64,000 nucleotides of DNA from Ctenosaura bakeri (taxonomy: Eukaryota > Chordata > Lepidosauria > Squamata > Iguanidae). Where the stretch lies: contig CAOLHI010001841.1 in NCBI GenBank assembly GCA_948474755.1, forward strand, positions 248,001 through 312,000, given 5' to 3'. Positions within the stretch are counted from its first letter, which is position 1; each line of letters begins with the position of its first letter. Positions 33,072-44,399 of this stretch are shown one piece after another. Position numbers and translations under genes: made by a program. Below the pieces are notes generated by a model that did no database searches, was not told the DNA's origin, and saw nothing but the letters and a program-made list of their open reading frames with translations.

Positions 33072-33094
33072 CGCACACACACACACACACACAC
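33072..33094. repeat. (AC)n microsatellite
   Basis: About 11 tandem AC units following an alternating gcgcacgtacac stretch. Confidence 0.95.
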
Positions 33095-34539
33095 TTAAAA
33101 TGATTAATGTGAACTATTTAGAGCACAATGTAACAAAAGAAACCTGGGGGGGAAAGGGAAATTTAAAATATTAGCATACAGTAGGAAATGTTTTTCTGGA
33201 CACATATCTGCAATATATGTAGCAATATTTACATACTTTATCCCAGTTATACAGGGGTGGAAAACATGCGACCTTCCAGATGTTGTTGCACTGTAAATTC
33301 TAACATTCCTCATCATTAGCTTTGCTGGCTAGAGCTGTTGGGACTTATTCAGTACCATCCAGAGGATAGCATGATCCCCATCATCCCAGGAACAAGGGGG
33401 TTCTTTTTGCAACAAATAAAGTTAAAACGGAAGACGAGACAGCAGGGCTTGCAATGTGTTGGCACAACTCTCCAAAGTCCCACTGAGGGCCAATGTCACC
33501 TTCAGTCCCCTGGTAGCAGTTGCCTATTCCTGGATTAGATAGGCCAGTGGAAAAAATCCTAGCAATAGTGAAGCTTTGGCCCTCCAGGTTTTCTTGGCCT
33601 CCAGCTTCACCCAGTAGTATGAGATTATAGGAGTTGTATACTGGATTATCTGAAACATCAAAGGTTCCCAATAGTTGATCTAATCCAAGACAGCTTCTGT
33701 TCTTAGACTGATGAAGGCACAACTATGCCACAGTAGGAGGCAGATAGTAGGCCCAGGAGTGCAGGGAGTTGCCTTAGACTAGGTCAGAAGATTGGTCCCC
33801 TGAGACCAGGCCTGTCAATTCTGACTGTTAGTTTTGCCCTATCACCTTCTCCCATCTGATCTTTTAAATTAGAGATACAAGTGATTTAACATGGGATCTT
33901 CTGCAAGCAACCTGTGCAAACTAAGCTACCACTAGGCAATAGGGTCTTTCAGTACAGATGTACATAAAAAAGTGCAGATGATTCACCCAACTGTACCCCA
34001 TCATAGCACAGATTCAGCCACCTGAATCTTCAATGAAAGGTTGCAGTCTTCTTGCACAGTGTAAACCATGAAAAGCATATTTGACCAATGCTTAGGGTTA
34101 CCATATTTAGAAAAACATAAAAAGAGGACACATTTACCAACTGACTACTTTGAACCACTAACCAGTACAATGACTTTCACCTTAAACACCCCTACCATAT
34201 AAGTGTGATAACTTCTACAGAAATATTCCTAACCTTCACTGTCTTTAAATGGCAACAATTTTAATTGCATATTTAGCAATGTTTAAAAAAACCAAAAATT
34301 GATCTGGTCACTTCAGCAATATCCCAATACTACCTGGGACTAGGAGCCCATCCCTCATGCCTGCCCATCCACTACTCCAGCACTACAGCTTCCCACAACA
34401 ACCTTGCAAGGTAGGACAGCAGCCGAGAAAATTGTCAAAGGGACCAAAAAGAAGAGCTATGGGTGGTGAAAGAAACAACAGGAGGGGAACCTTGAGAAGC
34501 GAAAAAGTGGGGGGAAATAAACATAAGGGTATTCCAGAG

Positions 34540-34711
34540 GAGAGCCAGCATGATGTGGTGGTTTGAGCTTTGGACTACAACCCTGGGGGGGGGCAAAGTT
34601 CAAATCTCCTTTTTGCTATGGAACCCCACTCGGTGACCTTGGGCTTATCACACACTCTCAGCCCCCAGAAAACCCCATGATACGTTCACCTTAGGGTCAG
34701 AAACGACTATT
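34540..34711 (+). repeat. tRNA-derived SINE (Bov-B-like tail), sense
   Basis: The head gagagccagcatgatgtggt, a B-box-like area (gcaaagttcaaatctcc), ccttgggcttatcacacact and cagcccccagaaaacccc identify the family. The tail is truncated after ttagggtcagaaacgac. A G9 run disrupts the tRNA-like head. Confidence 0.8.
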
Positions 34712-36598
34712 TTTCTCCTAGTGCTGCTCCCTCACAAAGGGGCTAGTGTCCTGTTAGTGCCATATCCACACATAAATTTCCCTTTTTCGGGTACTGTGGA
34801 GGTTGGTATTCCCTTCCATCCTCTACAGTGCCCAAATTCTCAGCTTACTGTGCAGCTTCCCCTAGACCCACCATAGTGCTTCTGGTGCCTCACCCCACAC
34901 AGCCATTCCCTACATCGTGAGGAGCAAGCAGAATTGGGGAAACATCTGGATACGGTATGTCCCCATAGCCAGACATGAAATGATTACACAAACACTAAGA
35001 ACTCAGATGGGCCCTGGTGGCCTTTAGCACTGATGTAATCATCTTTAGTTCCCCCCCCATGTTTCTCATGAGGCAGGGAATGGCCATGCAGGGGGCAGGA
35101 CAGCACTTCAGAGATTGTATGGAAAGCCAAGGGTGGTATACAGCTCAATTACTACACTATGCTGAGCCATACAGGATTACGGCCGGGACATGTGCAGGTT
35201 GTTTTAGAGGAGAAACGTGGAATAAAACTGTAGATCTGGAAAGAACAGCAAGGGCTGTTTCATGCAAGCCTCTGCCATCCAATAAGACAAAACAAAAACA
35301 GTCTGTTTCATGTTGATAGATGTTTCTGGGAAGTTTGAGTCTTCTCTAAATCAAGGCTTATTCCATGCACACCTTGTTTTAAAGTGAAACTGGGGTAGAA
35401 GAGTTTGCAAACAGAAATGGGGGGGGACCATTTCTCTTCGCTGCCACACTGCCAAATCCTCCCACTTTCCCTCTTTGTCCTCGGCTCACTTCAATTGCTA
35501 CAATGTAAGAAAAAAGTGCAACAATAGTTTGCATGCAATGAACTCAGCAGGGAGGAAAAAAGAGAAAGTGGCAGAACCTAGCCCTTCCCAATAGTCTCAG
35601 ACAAAAGCAAACTGCTATAGTCCCTTCTAGCTTGTGTGTTTTTCCTCATTAATAACTTTTCCATCTTGACCACACTCCGATATTGCTCGGCCACACAGTT
35701 TTCATCTATAAAATCTTAGTAGGCATGTGACGTGACCACAACACACTTGATTGTGGGACTTGAAAAGCAGCTTTTGAGAGCTTTATGGCAGAGAAAATAT
35801 ATGCCTTTATTAAAAGTCCTAACAGCAGGAAGGCCACAGGAAACAGACAGATCAGTAATGGTCTTTTGAAAACATTTCCTTTCAAGCATAAAACCGAGTC
35901 CCGACGAAGATGGCACAATTTGCAACAGAGAAGCCTGCTAAGATGTTAAGATAAAGACTTAATGTGGCAGTGCTGGCTTTTGAAAAAAAGAATGCATTTG
36001 GGCAATTAACAGCCCAGATAGGACAGGTTAGCCAGCATGCAAAACAGTGGTCACTTAAGGTGGGGGTTCTTAAAATAGCAAATTAAATTTGGGGCCACTG
36101 CAGGAGGGGAAACAGTTCTGTGTGTAGAAGCAAAAGCTCCTGACCAACTACCTTGATGTTACATCTCCCTCTTGGGGAATCAAGGTGCTAGATACTACCA
36201 GCAGGACACATCGAGGCAACTCTCAGAAGCCTCAATAAAGCATCTTTTTTTAGCTAAAAAAACCCTGGACTTTTCTTGGACTAGTCAGTTGTCAATGTGT
36301 TGTTGGCTTCCAACCCCAAGGATGTTTTTTAGGAGCTGATCTTCTCTGAGTCAGCTAGTTCTTGACTGACAGACATGAATAAAAGATAGGAAGCAATCAG
36401 GGTGCACAGGAGGGCATGGCTGTGTTGACTACCTACTACAAGAGCAGGCAGGAGGAGAGCAGAAAACAGAATTGATGCCCTCCAGTGCAGGCCACTGGGA
36501 AATTTTCCTGCACAAGCAGTGAATAAAGGCTGAATATGGCATGATAGTTGACAACTAATATTGTGCGGCAGTAAAGCAATAGACTAGGTCTGGAGAGT
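34712..36598. other. Unannotated intergenic sequence
   Basis: No gene, RNA or repeat boundary recognised. Confidence 0.5.
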
Positions 36599-36774
36599 TG
36601 TTGTGAGCCTTCAAGTAATTTCTGACTTATGGTGCCCTAAGGCAAACTTATCATGGGGTTTCCTGAGACTGAGAGTGTGTGATGCACCCAGTGAGTTTCC
36701 ACGGCCAAGCAGGGAATCAAATTCTGATCTCCAAGATCTCCAGTGCTCAAACGACTACACCACACTGACTCTGA
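36599..36774 (-). repeat. tRNA-derived SINE, antisense
   Basis: The reversed tail (ttgttgtgagccttcaagta), the body (ttatcatggggtttcctgag) and the reversed head (aaacgactacaccacactga) are present. The middle is shortened as in the copy at 3763. Confidence 0.8.
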
Positions 36775-37280
36775 GGGCTGGAGAGGCCTCAGTTCACATC
36801 CCTGCTTGGCCAGAGGCCTCACTGAGTGTTCTTGTACTAGTCATTATTGCTCAGCCAAACCCACCTCACAGGATTAATGTGAATATAACAAAGGGAGAGC
36901 ATACACATTTTATTTATTAATTACAAGTGTTAGTTGTCTCAGCTTTCTTCCCATCTGCTCAAGGCAGCACATATGGCTCTCCTCTTCCTCACTTTATATT
37001 CTCACAGCAACCCTGTCAAGTAGGTCAGACTGAGAGACAGAAAGAGGCCAGGTTCACCCAAACAAGTTTCATGACTCTAATAGGAACTATAGAACTTGGA
37101 TCTCTCATGTCCCAGCCCAACACTCCAGCCCCTACACTACTCTGGTCTTCTACATAATGCATAGGAAGGCTATGAAACAGAGACTCTGACTTGTTGAAAG
37201 ATGACTTCAACATCACTGGTGAGTTTGTGGTGGGGAAAGATATGATCTGGGTGGGGACACATGCCCTGAATCATAACCTA

Positions 37281-37436
37281 GGGCCATTTCTACACTAGAC
37301 TGTTATAGCGCTATTATTCCACTTTCAACATCCTATGGAATCCTGGGGTTTGCAGTTTAGGGAGGGGCCTTTGAGGATTCCATAGGATGTTGAAAGTGGA
37401 ATAATAGCACTATAGCAGTCTAGTGTGGAAATGGCC
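37281..37436. mobile_element. Palindromic MITE, well preserved, CTA duplication
   Basis: Nearly perfect foldback: GGGCCATTTCTACACTAGAC at the left and GTCTAGTGTGGAAATGGCC at the right, with ttccactttcaacatcctat against ataggatgttgaaagtggaa inside. CTA flanks it (37278-37280 and 37437-37439). The high arm identity suggests a fairly recent insertion or a strong hairpin. It has no coding capacity. Confidence 0.75.
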
Positions 37437-37654
37437 CTACCCACTACTCCTAAGATATCTTAGGCCAACCAGGCCACTGACTGAGGTTGATACAATTTCC
37501 ATTTATGACAATCTGAAGCATGCTCACACTTTTTAATATCTATTCTTAATTGGCCCTCCCTTCTTCAGCTAAATGTAAAAGAGATTCCTTCCTCCCTCTT
37601 CCTCTGCAACTGAGGCATACAATCCCCAGAGAAGCATTTGTTATATAGTTCATA

Positions 37655-37661
37655 CAGAGAG

Positions 37662-37700
<39 letters not shown>

Positions 37701-37717
37701 AGACAGACAGACAGACA

Positions 37718-37762
<45 letters not shown>

Positions 37763-37774
37763 ACAGGCAGACAG
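37655..37774. repeat. Composite (GA)n-(CAGA)n-(CAGG)n tandem repeat
   Basis: Three simple repeats in series: GA units to about 37699, CAGA units to about 37721, then CAGG units to about 37760 and a mixed end. The open frames through it on both strands are artefacts of the repeats. Confidence 0.95.
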
Positions 37775-38651
37775 ATTTTCCCAATCCCCCTGTAGCTGAC
37801 ATTACTATGAGCTGGCCCAGGAATGGAAAGAGTCACACGCTCATACAAATCGCGCAGAAGTGCAACAGTCTCTCAGCAATACACCCAAGATGGGAAGCCT
37901 CTTTGGGGGATGGGGGCAGGAGGAAAGACAGAACATTACTGGGCCCATTAGTTAGATATATCAACTTCTGACAAATGAATTTGTACAAATTTAAATGTCC
38001 TCTTCAAAAAGTAATATCCCAGTTCCCTGCCATCCTCAATGAAGAAGATGTGTTTTGCTTGCATTTAGTCTATTATGCTCTGCTACGTGAAAGGTCAGGC
38101 TTAAATTTGATTTTTTTTCCCCTTGAAAACTTTTTATTAGTGTAAAAGTCACATACATGAATGACACATGGTATGACTGAGTAGCAGCATTTGTTGGAAA
38201 GGAGTCTGGACTCCCTAGGAAGCATTTTCTTGTGGTCCGAGGGTGGGACGGTGTATAAGAAATCTTTGCTTCTTATGCTGGACTTAGACCTGTAGCCACA
38301 GCCATGTGGGGATGGCATGGACACCTGGACAGCCAAGGGGCCACAGAGGCCTCTTCACCCCAACTAGGCCTCTCCTGCTAGACCAGGGGCAGACCAGCCA
38401 TTGATCTCACAGAGCTGTGCTTGTCCTAACAGGGCACATGTTTATTTGGTGGAGTGGTGGAAAATGTTAAAGTTTTTTACTAATGTCTTTGCAAGTGCTG
38501 CACCTCAACACTCTTTTCATTTAACAAAGCCTGCCACACTTACTATCCTAAGGCTAACTTAATATTTCTAGCTCCAAGGCTAATAGAATGGCAACTGTAA
38601 GCTACATGTTTAGCTCCACTTTTGTAACAGTTGTATTATCATGCCTTGGAC

Positions 38652-39342
38652 CAGTGGTTCTCAACCTTCCAAATGCCACGACCCTTTAATAAGGTTCCTC
38701 ATGTTGTGGTGACCCCCAACCATAAAATTATTTATTTATTATTTACAGTGCCTCCCCCCACCCTCAAAGGCTGCCTTGCCAGCCAGGAACAAGGGGGGGC
38801 GGGCAGGGAGGGAAAGAGGAGCCGCACGTCTCCCCTGGGAAAAAAGTCCAAGAACCCCCCCAGGCTCTGCTTCGCTCTCGTTTCCACTGGGGAGGCAGTG
38901 TGGGAAAAGTTTCCAGAGTGTTGACCCTGGTCGGGAGGGGGGAGGAATCCCAGCACCTTTGTCTTTTGAGCAGGGTGCAGCTCGCCCCCCCAGAAAAGTG
39001 TTGCCTTGCGGCACCCTGGTCCTTCTGCAGTGCCCCCTCTGTGACAAGTGGGGCAGGGGCCGTGGCAAGGAGGGGGCCTGCTCCCATGCTGCTGCCACCC
39101 CCCCCCAAGCTGGCCCGTCAAATGGGAGGTTCTCCTGGTAGCGGAGAAGGGGAGCGATTTCAGTCCCTTCTGAACAGGGGGCAGGAGGACGCGAATGCGT
39201 GGCTCACGCTTGCACACCACCACCGAGGAGGGAATGGAGACTAAGCATTGGAAATATGTATTTTCCGATGGTCTTAGGCAACCCTGTGAAAGGGTCGTTT
39301 GACCTCCCAAAGGGGTCGCGACCCACAGGTTGAGAACCGCTG
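38652..39342. mobile_element. SPIN-like non-autonomous hAT element with GC-rich interior
   Basis: Ends CAGTGGTTCTCAACC and GGTTGAGAACCGCTG, flanked by a perfect 8-bp duplication CCTTGGAC (38644-38651 and 39343-39350). The left end continues gccacgaccctttaataagg and ggtgacccccaaccataaaa. The right end has ttccgatggtcttaggc and gggtcgcgacccacag. These match my memory of the SPIN hAT family, known for horizontal transfer among tetrapods. The interior (about 38750-39240) is strikingly GC-rich and unlike the AT-rich ends. No transposase frame is present, so it is non-autonomous. Confidence 0.8.
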
Positions 39343-39350
39343 CCTTGGAC

Positions 39351-40047
39351 ACACATATATGCATATGTGTTTATGTGCACATATATTCTCATGCGCATGT
39401 GCACACGCACACACACACAAAATATCCTAGGAATTGTAGACTGGTGAGAGTGCGCTAACCTAGAACTGCAGTTCACAGGGGTTCTCTGGTGAATGGAAAT
39501 GACTTATATACATGTTCCCATTCTGCCTCGCAATTGTGCTAACCTAGTCTAGGCAGAACCTGCAGGGATAATCAGGAAGTTGGGGCAAGAGTTCAAGCAA
39601 GGAGATGGGACCACAAACAGCTCTCTGTGGAATGAGACTAGTTCCAGCCCTGATATGGATGCCCAAGAGCCACAGGTAGTAACAGCCTTCCCCAACACAC
39701 TACCCTCCACATATTTGAATTTAAACTCACATTAATCCTGCCACCACAGCCAGTAAGTGAGGATGGGCTCAGGTGATCCACAACCTTTGGGAAAGGTTGA
39801 ATGAAGATTGAGGAAGACGTTCAAGCAAACAAGAGCACAAGTCATGCATTAATTGATAATGGAAATTATATGTAGGCAAATCAGGACTTTGGTCCTGCTC
39901 AACTGAAGAAGTTATCTGTCTTTAAAAAGCCCATACTGAGTTCATCACTGTTTGGTTTTGACAGAATTGGGGTCTTCTGCTCAGCAGACAATGTGGTGGC
40001 AATGAAGTTTTCAGAGAAAGAAGCCAGAACAACTCAATCCTAGGGTT
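39351..40047. other. Unannotated intergenic sequence
   Basis: A short CA/TG patch at 39351-39420 is the only repeat seen. No gene recognised. Confidence 0.5.
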
Positions 40048-40912
40048 TGTTACCGCAGTTGCTAGCTCAGATTTGTGGGATATTAGACATCACTTTGATA
40101 TCAATAATTTGGCCTTCTTTACCTATTCCTCTCCACGTGCTGCGAGGCCCCCGGACAAGCTCGCAGACAGGCACGGCCGCTAATCACTGTAATATTCCAC
40201 ACAAATACAGGCAGGCCAGAAATAGCTGTCCCACCACTTCAGGAGACCTCAAGGCAAGTACCCTATTATGAATGCACACTACTTACAAAGAACTCCCTGC
40301 CCCAAGCAGGCAGCTTGATTAGATGAATACTCATCTGTTGAGCACTCTGTATTTGCATACTGGCTACTCTATTGACAATTCAGACTTAACCCAATCATAC
40401 TAAATTCTGACCTTTCAGAGGCTTTGTCTCCAGCCTGAAACTCATTGTTTTCCCCAAGTACAAACTAGCCTACGGCCACATTTTCCCCTATAAAAACCCC
40501 TGACTTTGAGAGCTTCCTTGGATCGCTCCTGACTTCCATCCCGCCTTGCTGCTGCTTTGCTTGGCGAGCCTTCCCCTCAGTCCCATGTACTGAGAACTCC
40601 ATACCTCTGAACTTCCACTGCAGACTACCCGGGCTTCAGGACAGGTGTAGTATTACCCAAACCAACAACTCCTCTAAAAATCCCTCTATCCCACTCCGAC
40701 CTTTATTTCTCTAGTTATCTGAGTGAGTGTGCTGCATACACTGTTTGAGTGTATTTTAATAAAAACAACCCCGTAGACATTGGGTAAAAGATCTCGCTCC
40801 GTTGCCCTGCCTCTCGTATTGCTAGCTTGTGCTCTTTGACTAATTTCCCCAACTTGTATAATTTGGAGTTTACTTAGGTGTCTCTCACGGGACACCCAGA
40901 AATCAAGGTAAA
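40048..40912 (+). mobile_element. Solo LTR of the retrovirus-like group
   Basis: It starts TGTTACCGC and ends near AAGGTAAA (the canonical CA end has lost its C). It shares with 61840-62751 the segments tttgatatcaataatttggc, aggcccccggacaagc, ttctgacctttc and gggtaaaagatc. A TATA box is at 40489-40495 and a polyadenylation signal lies within ttttaataaaaac. The flanks GGTT and GGTC may be a decayed 4-bp duplication. Confidence 0.75.
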
Positions 40913-40942
40913 GGTCTCATGTTGGGGAGATACCTGCTTGAT

Positions 40943-41817
40943 CATAGAATCATAGACTTGGAAGAGAGCACAATGGCCATCAAGTCCACACCCCCACCTC
41001 ACAAGAACTCACATGCAAACCACCAGCAAATGGCCATCCAGCCTCTGTTTAAAAAACTCCAAAGAAAGTGATTCCACCACACTCTGAGGCAGTATATTCC
41101 ACTGCCAAACAGCTCTTACCATCAGGAAGTTCTTCCTGATGTTTAGATGAAATCTCTTTTCCTGTAGTTTGAATCCATTGCTCCATGTCCTAATCTCTGG
41201 AGCTGCAGAAAACAAGTCTGCTCCACCTTCAACGTGACATCCCTTCAAATATTTAAACATACCTATCATGACCCCTCTTAACCTTCTCTTCTGCAGTTAA
41301 AGATACTCGGCTCCCTAAGCCACTCCTCATCGGGCATGGCTTCCAGACCCTTCACCATTTTGGTTGCCCTCCTCTGGACATATTCCACCTTGTCAATATC
41401 CTTCTTGAACTGTAGTGCCCAGAAATGGACACAGTATTCCAGGTGAGGTCTAACCAAAGCAGAATAGAGTGGTATTATTACTTCACTTGATTTCAACACT
41501 ACACTCCTATTGGTGCAACCTACTTTGCATTGGCTTTTTTAGCTGCTCCATCACATTGCTGACTCATGTTCAGCTTGTGGTCAATGAAGACTCCTAGATC
41601 CCTTTCACATCTACTATTTTCAAGCCAGGTATCACCTATCCTGTATCTGTGTATTTCATTCTTTCTTCGTAAGTGTAGTACTCTACATTTCCCCCTGCTA
41701 AAATTCATTTGGTTAGTTTTGGCCCAGCTCTCTAATCTGTTAAGATCATTTTGAATTCTGATCCTGCTCACTGGGGTATTAGCTGTCCCTCCTAATTTGG
41801 AGTCATCTCCTATATCA
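40943..41817 (-). mobile_element. CR1 LINE 3' fragment, antisense
   Basis: Minus-strand frames in order give GDDSKLGGTANTPVS with [62 protein letters not shown] and FKYLKGCHVEGGADLF with NGFKLQEKRFHLNIRK. The CR1 terminus lies at catagaatcatag (40944). Frames are broken at about 41270 and 41510. It is 5'-truncated and abuts the hAT-like element at 41818. Confidence 0.85.
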
Positions 41818-42102
41818 AGACTTTCCAAATGGTGTGCCGTGACACATTAGTGTGTTGCCTACAATCTTGGAAACATATGTTATAATTTATAAATAATATA
41901 TTTTTAAAAATATATGAAAGTTTTTCATTAAATAAATTGTGTCCCCATACATTTTTTTATTAAAATTTATGTATGTTTCTGTATCTCTTATCAGAGGTTA
42001 GTTTAACCTCCGGTTTGCTAATAAAACTGAATTACTGTGTCACGAAATGATGCATGTCTAAAAAATGTGTCACCAACCTGAAAAGTTTGGAAAGCTCTGT
42101 GC
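41818..42102. mobile_element. Short hAT-like MITE
   Basis: The left end (aagactttccaaatggtgtg) and the right end (aagtttggaaagctctgtg) form an imperfect inverted repeat. Between them lie an AT-rich centre and the segment gacacattagtgtgttgcc, mirrored by aaaaatgtgtcaccaacc. The target duplication is unclear. It adjoins the truncated CR1 end. Confidence 0.5.
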
Positions 42103-42103
42103 T

Positions 42104-42204
42104 CTCTCTCTTGAGCGCTCGCTTGCTCGTTTGTTCTCTCTCCCTCTCTTCTCATATACATACACACAGAGATACATACACATATACATACACACACACA
42201 CATA
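42104..42204. repeat. CT-rich and CA-rich simple repeat
   Basis: A ctctctctc patch passes into ata-cac repeats directly before the Tigger-like element. Confidence 0.8.
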
Positions 42205-43103
42205 CAGTCATCCCTCCACATTCACTAGGGTTGGGGCACAGGACCCCCATGAAAGTGGAAAAACCATGAATAACTGTAGGCCCTCCCAAACCATATTTAA
42301 CACACAAAAAGTATGATCATGATATTCAATCCACTACGAATTCCTTTGAGGCATCTGTCAGAGATGGTTGGACCAAACCTCTAGAAAATACTTTGTGAAG
42401 TAAATGTCATGTTGCTTTAAGTGCTTTAGCTGTTAAGTGCACCTGTGGAAAGGAATGTGACTCAACCTGAGTTTGTGCTGAGTCATGCTGATAAGTGCCA
42501 GGTGCAGACAATACAAGGGTTGGTCAAGATTGGCTAGGTGTCTGTATCAAGGTAGCACAATCCCAGCCAACAATGCAAACATTGCCTGAAGTGTGTCTGC
42601 TGCAGGCTCTACTGGAAAGAGCAAGATTGCCATCTGGACTTTGTAAATATTGTATATATGTTGTAACAAAGAATAAAGAGCCTCCATATTGGAAGATTAC
42701 AACTTGGAGTGGGTGAGTGTTACTGGCTTAGTGCATGTGCTGCTAATGGTGTTCTCTGCTGCTAGGCACGCTTCCACAGCTGTGCATAGCTATCTCTCCT
42801 TATTTATAAGGAGTTTTTCCTTGACTGGCTATTTTTGCCTTTTCCCCTTTTTGTTTTTGGGGGACAGCATCAGGGTTCCTTCACAGGGCAGAAGTGGGGG
42901 GCTGGTGGGGCTTACTGCCACCTCCATTGTTGCCCCAGACCATTTTTAAAAGGGATTTACAAGTCTTGTTCACAGTCTGTCAGTCTCACAAGGCTAGCAG
43001 TCCCTATTAAAAATGGCATAGGGAGGCAGCAGAGATGACAGCAAATAATCTGTGAATAATCCAATCTGCAAAAGTGAAAACTGCAAATGTGGAGGGCTGA
43101 CTG
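42205..43103. mobile_element. Tigger-like (Tc1/mariner superfamily) non-autonomous element
   Basis: The left end CAGTCATCCCTCCACATTC and the right end GAATG-like...AATGTGGAGGGCTGACTG are inverted repeats bounded by TA on each side (42203-42204 and 43104-43105). A stretch inside (about 42355-42760) has LTR-like features, including AATAAA within aaagaataaagagcc, and may be a separate nested insertion. No transposase frame is seen. Confidence 0.6.
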
Positions 43104-43823
43104 TATATATACCTGAGAACACTTCTCTATGAATCTATAGGTCCTCTGGGGTGATTTTTCCAGCAGAAGTGGGGCATAGAATCAAGTCTTCTCTCTAGAA
43201 ATCTCTAGGTCCTCCACCGTAAATCTATGGTCCACTGGAAAACCTAGAGGTAAGATTGTTGGGTACATTTATAAGAATGCAAACATATTTTGAAAGCACA
43301 TTCTTGTTATGTGTTTCCCAGGTTGACTGACCACTGTTGGAGACAACCTACTAGATTGGTTGATCCCTAGGTCTGATCCAGTGTCATTCAATTGTAATGT
43401 TGTCCTCACTATAGAAGAAAATAGATATGTGTATACAGTTTTCTCCCAGTATTCTAACATGCTGAAATGTTCCAGGTGGGTTTTATATACAGAAAAACAT
43501 ATGGGACTTTTAATTTTTTTAAAAAAACTTGATTTTGTGTAAAAAAGAGATGTTACCCCACATGTCTTTTTGCACAGAAAAATCCTCCAAAACGCTCCAG
43601 GATGTTCAAATACTGGCCAAAACAAAAACAAAAAACAAAACCCTATGTGAAAGTCTTACTGCTCTCTTATTCTTCCTGATAAGGTTTCCCAACAGCCAGG
43701 AAATCTACTTTAAGACCAAGAAACAAATAATGAAGAATATTCTTTCCATCTCTAGTTTCTACTACATGCTTTTATATATACAAAGAATTTTCCAAATGTA
43801 CTCTGCATCCAAAATAACATGAT
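43104..43823. other. Unannotated intergenic sequence
   Basis: No gene or repeat recognised. Confidence 0.5.
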
Positions 43824-44023
43824 CAGTGGCGGAGCTTGGAGTGTGGGGAGAGGGGCAGGAGGGGGAGGGGATATGGCACAAGGGGCACGGCCACTGTGTG
43901 CAGGGACGTGGCTGTGATGAGTGGGGACGTGGCTAGGGTGTGCCGGGGTGTGGCTACAGGCTGAGACATCCCCAAAACATTGCTGGACTGGGATGAATCA
44001 ACCCCCCCACTCCCACCCCCCTC
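43824..44023. repeat. G-rich interspersed repeat with internal subrepeats (copy 2)
   Basis: It begins cagtggcggagcttggagtg and contains tandem gggacgtggct-type units, matching the layout of 14574-14808. The CAGTGGCGG start resembles a hAT tip, but I see no matching inverted end. Confidence 0.5.
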
Positions 44024-44399
44024 CGCAACTGAACATGATGGTGGAATATATTGCCTTTCAAGACAGAATTATTTGTGTGCATGCATGCATGCATGTGTGT
44101 GTGTTATATGAATATATATATCGGTATATAATTTCTAAATTTCTGCTACTGAATTTTCCCTGCAAGGTGCATGCATTATAGATGGGTAAGTCCTGATATG
44201 AATAAATACAAAAGGTACTTTTAAGTTACTGGTCAACCTATGATCCCTTATGCGCATTCTGATGTATCCATTGGATTTAGAATTCCTCTTAGATGAGACC
44301 TCTGGATTCCACCCAAGAAGGAATATTTCTCTCTATTTCATTTGTTCATTTTTTAAAAGACCAAACAAAACACCTGAGTTAAAAACACAGAAGTAAGCC

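Noticed and set aside
38732..39364. Overlapping long open frames on both strands as genes
   Set aside because: They lie within the GC-rich interior and ends of a hAT element; GC-rich sequence has few stop codons.
42355..42760. Solo LTR inside the Tigger-like element
   Set aside because: It has an AATAAA signal and a TGTCAG start, but no matching CA end or target duplication could be fixed.
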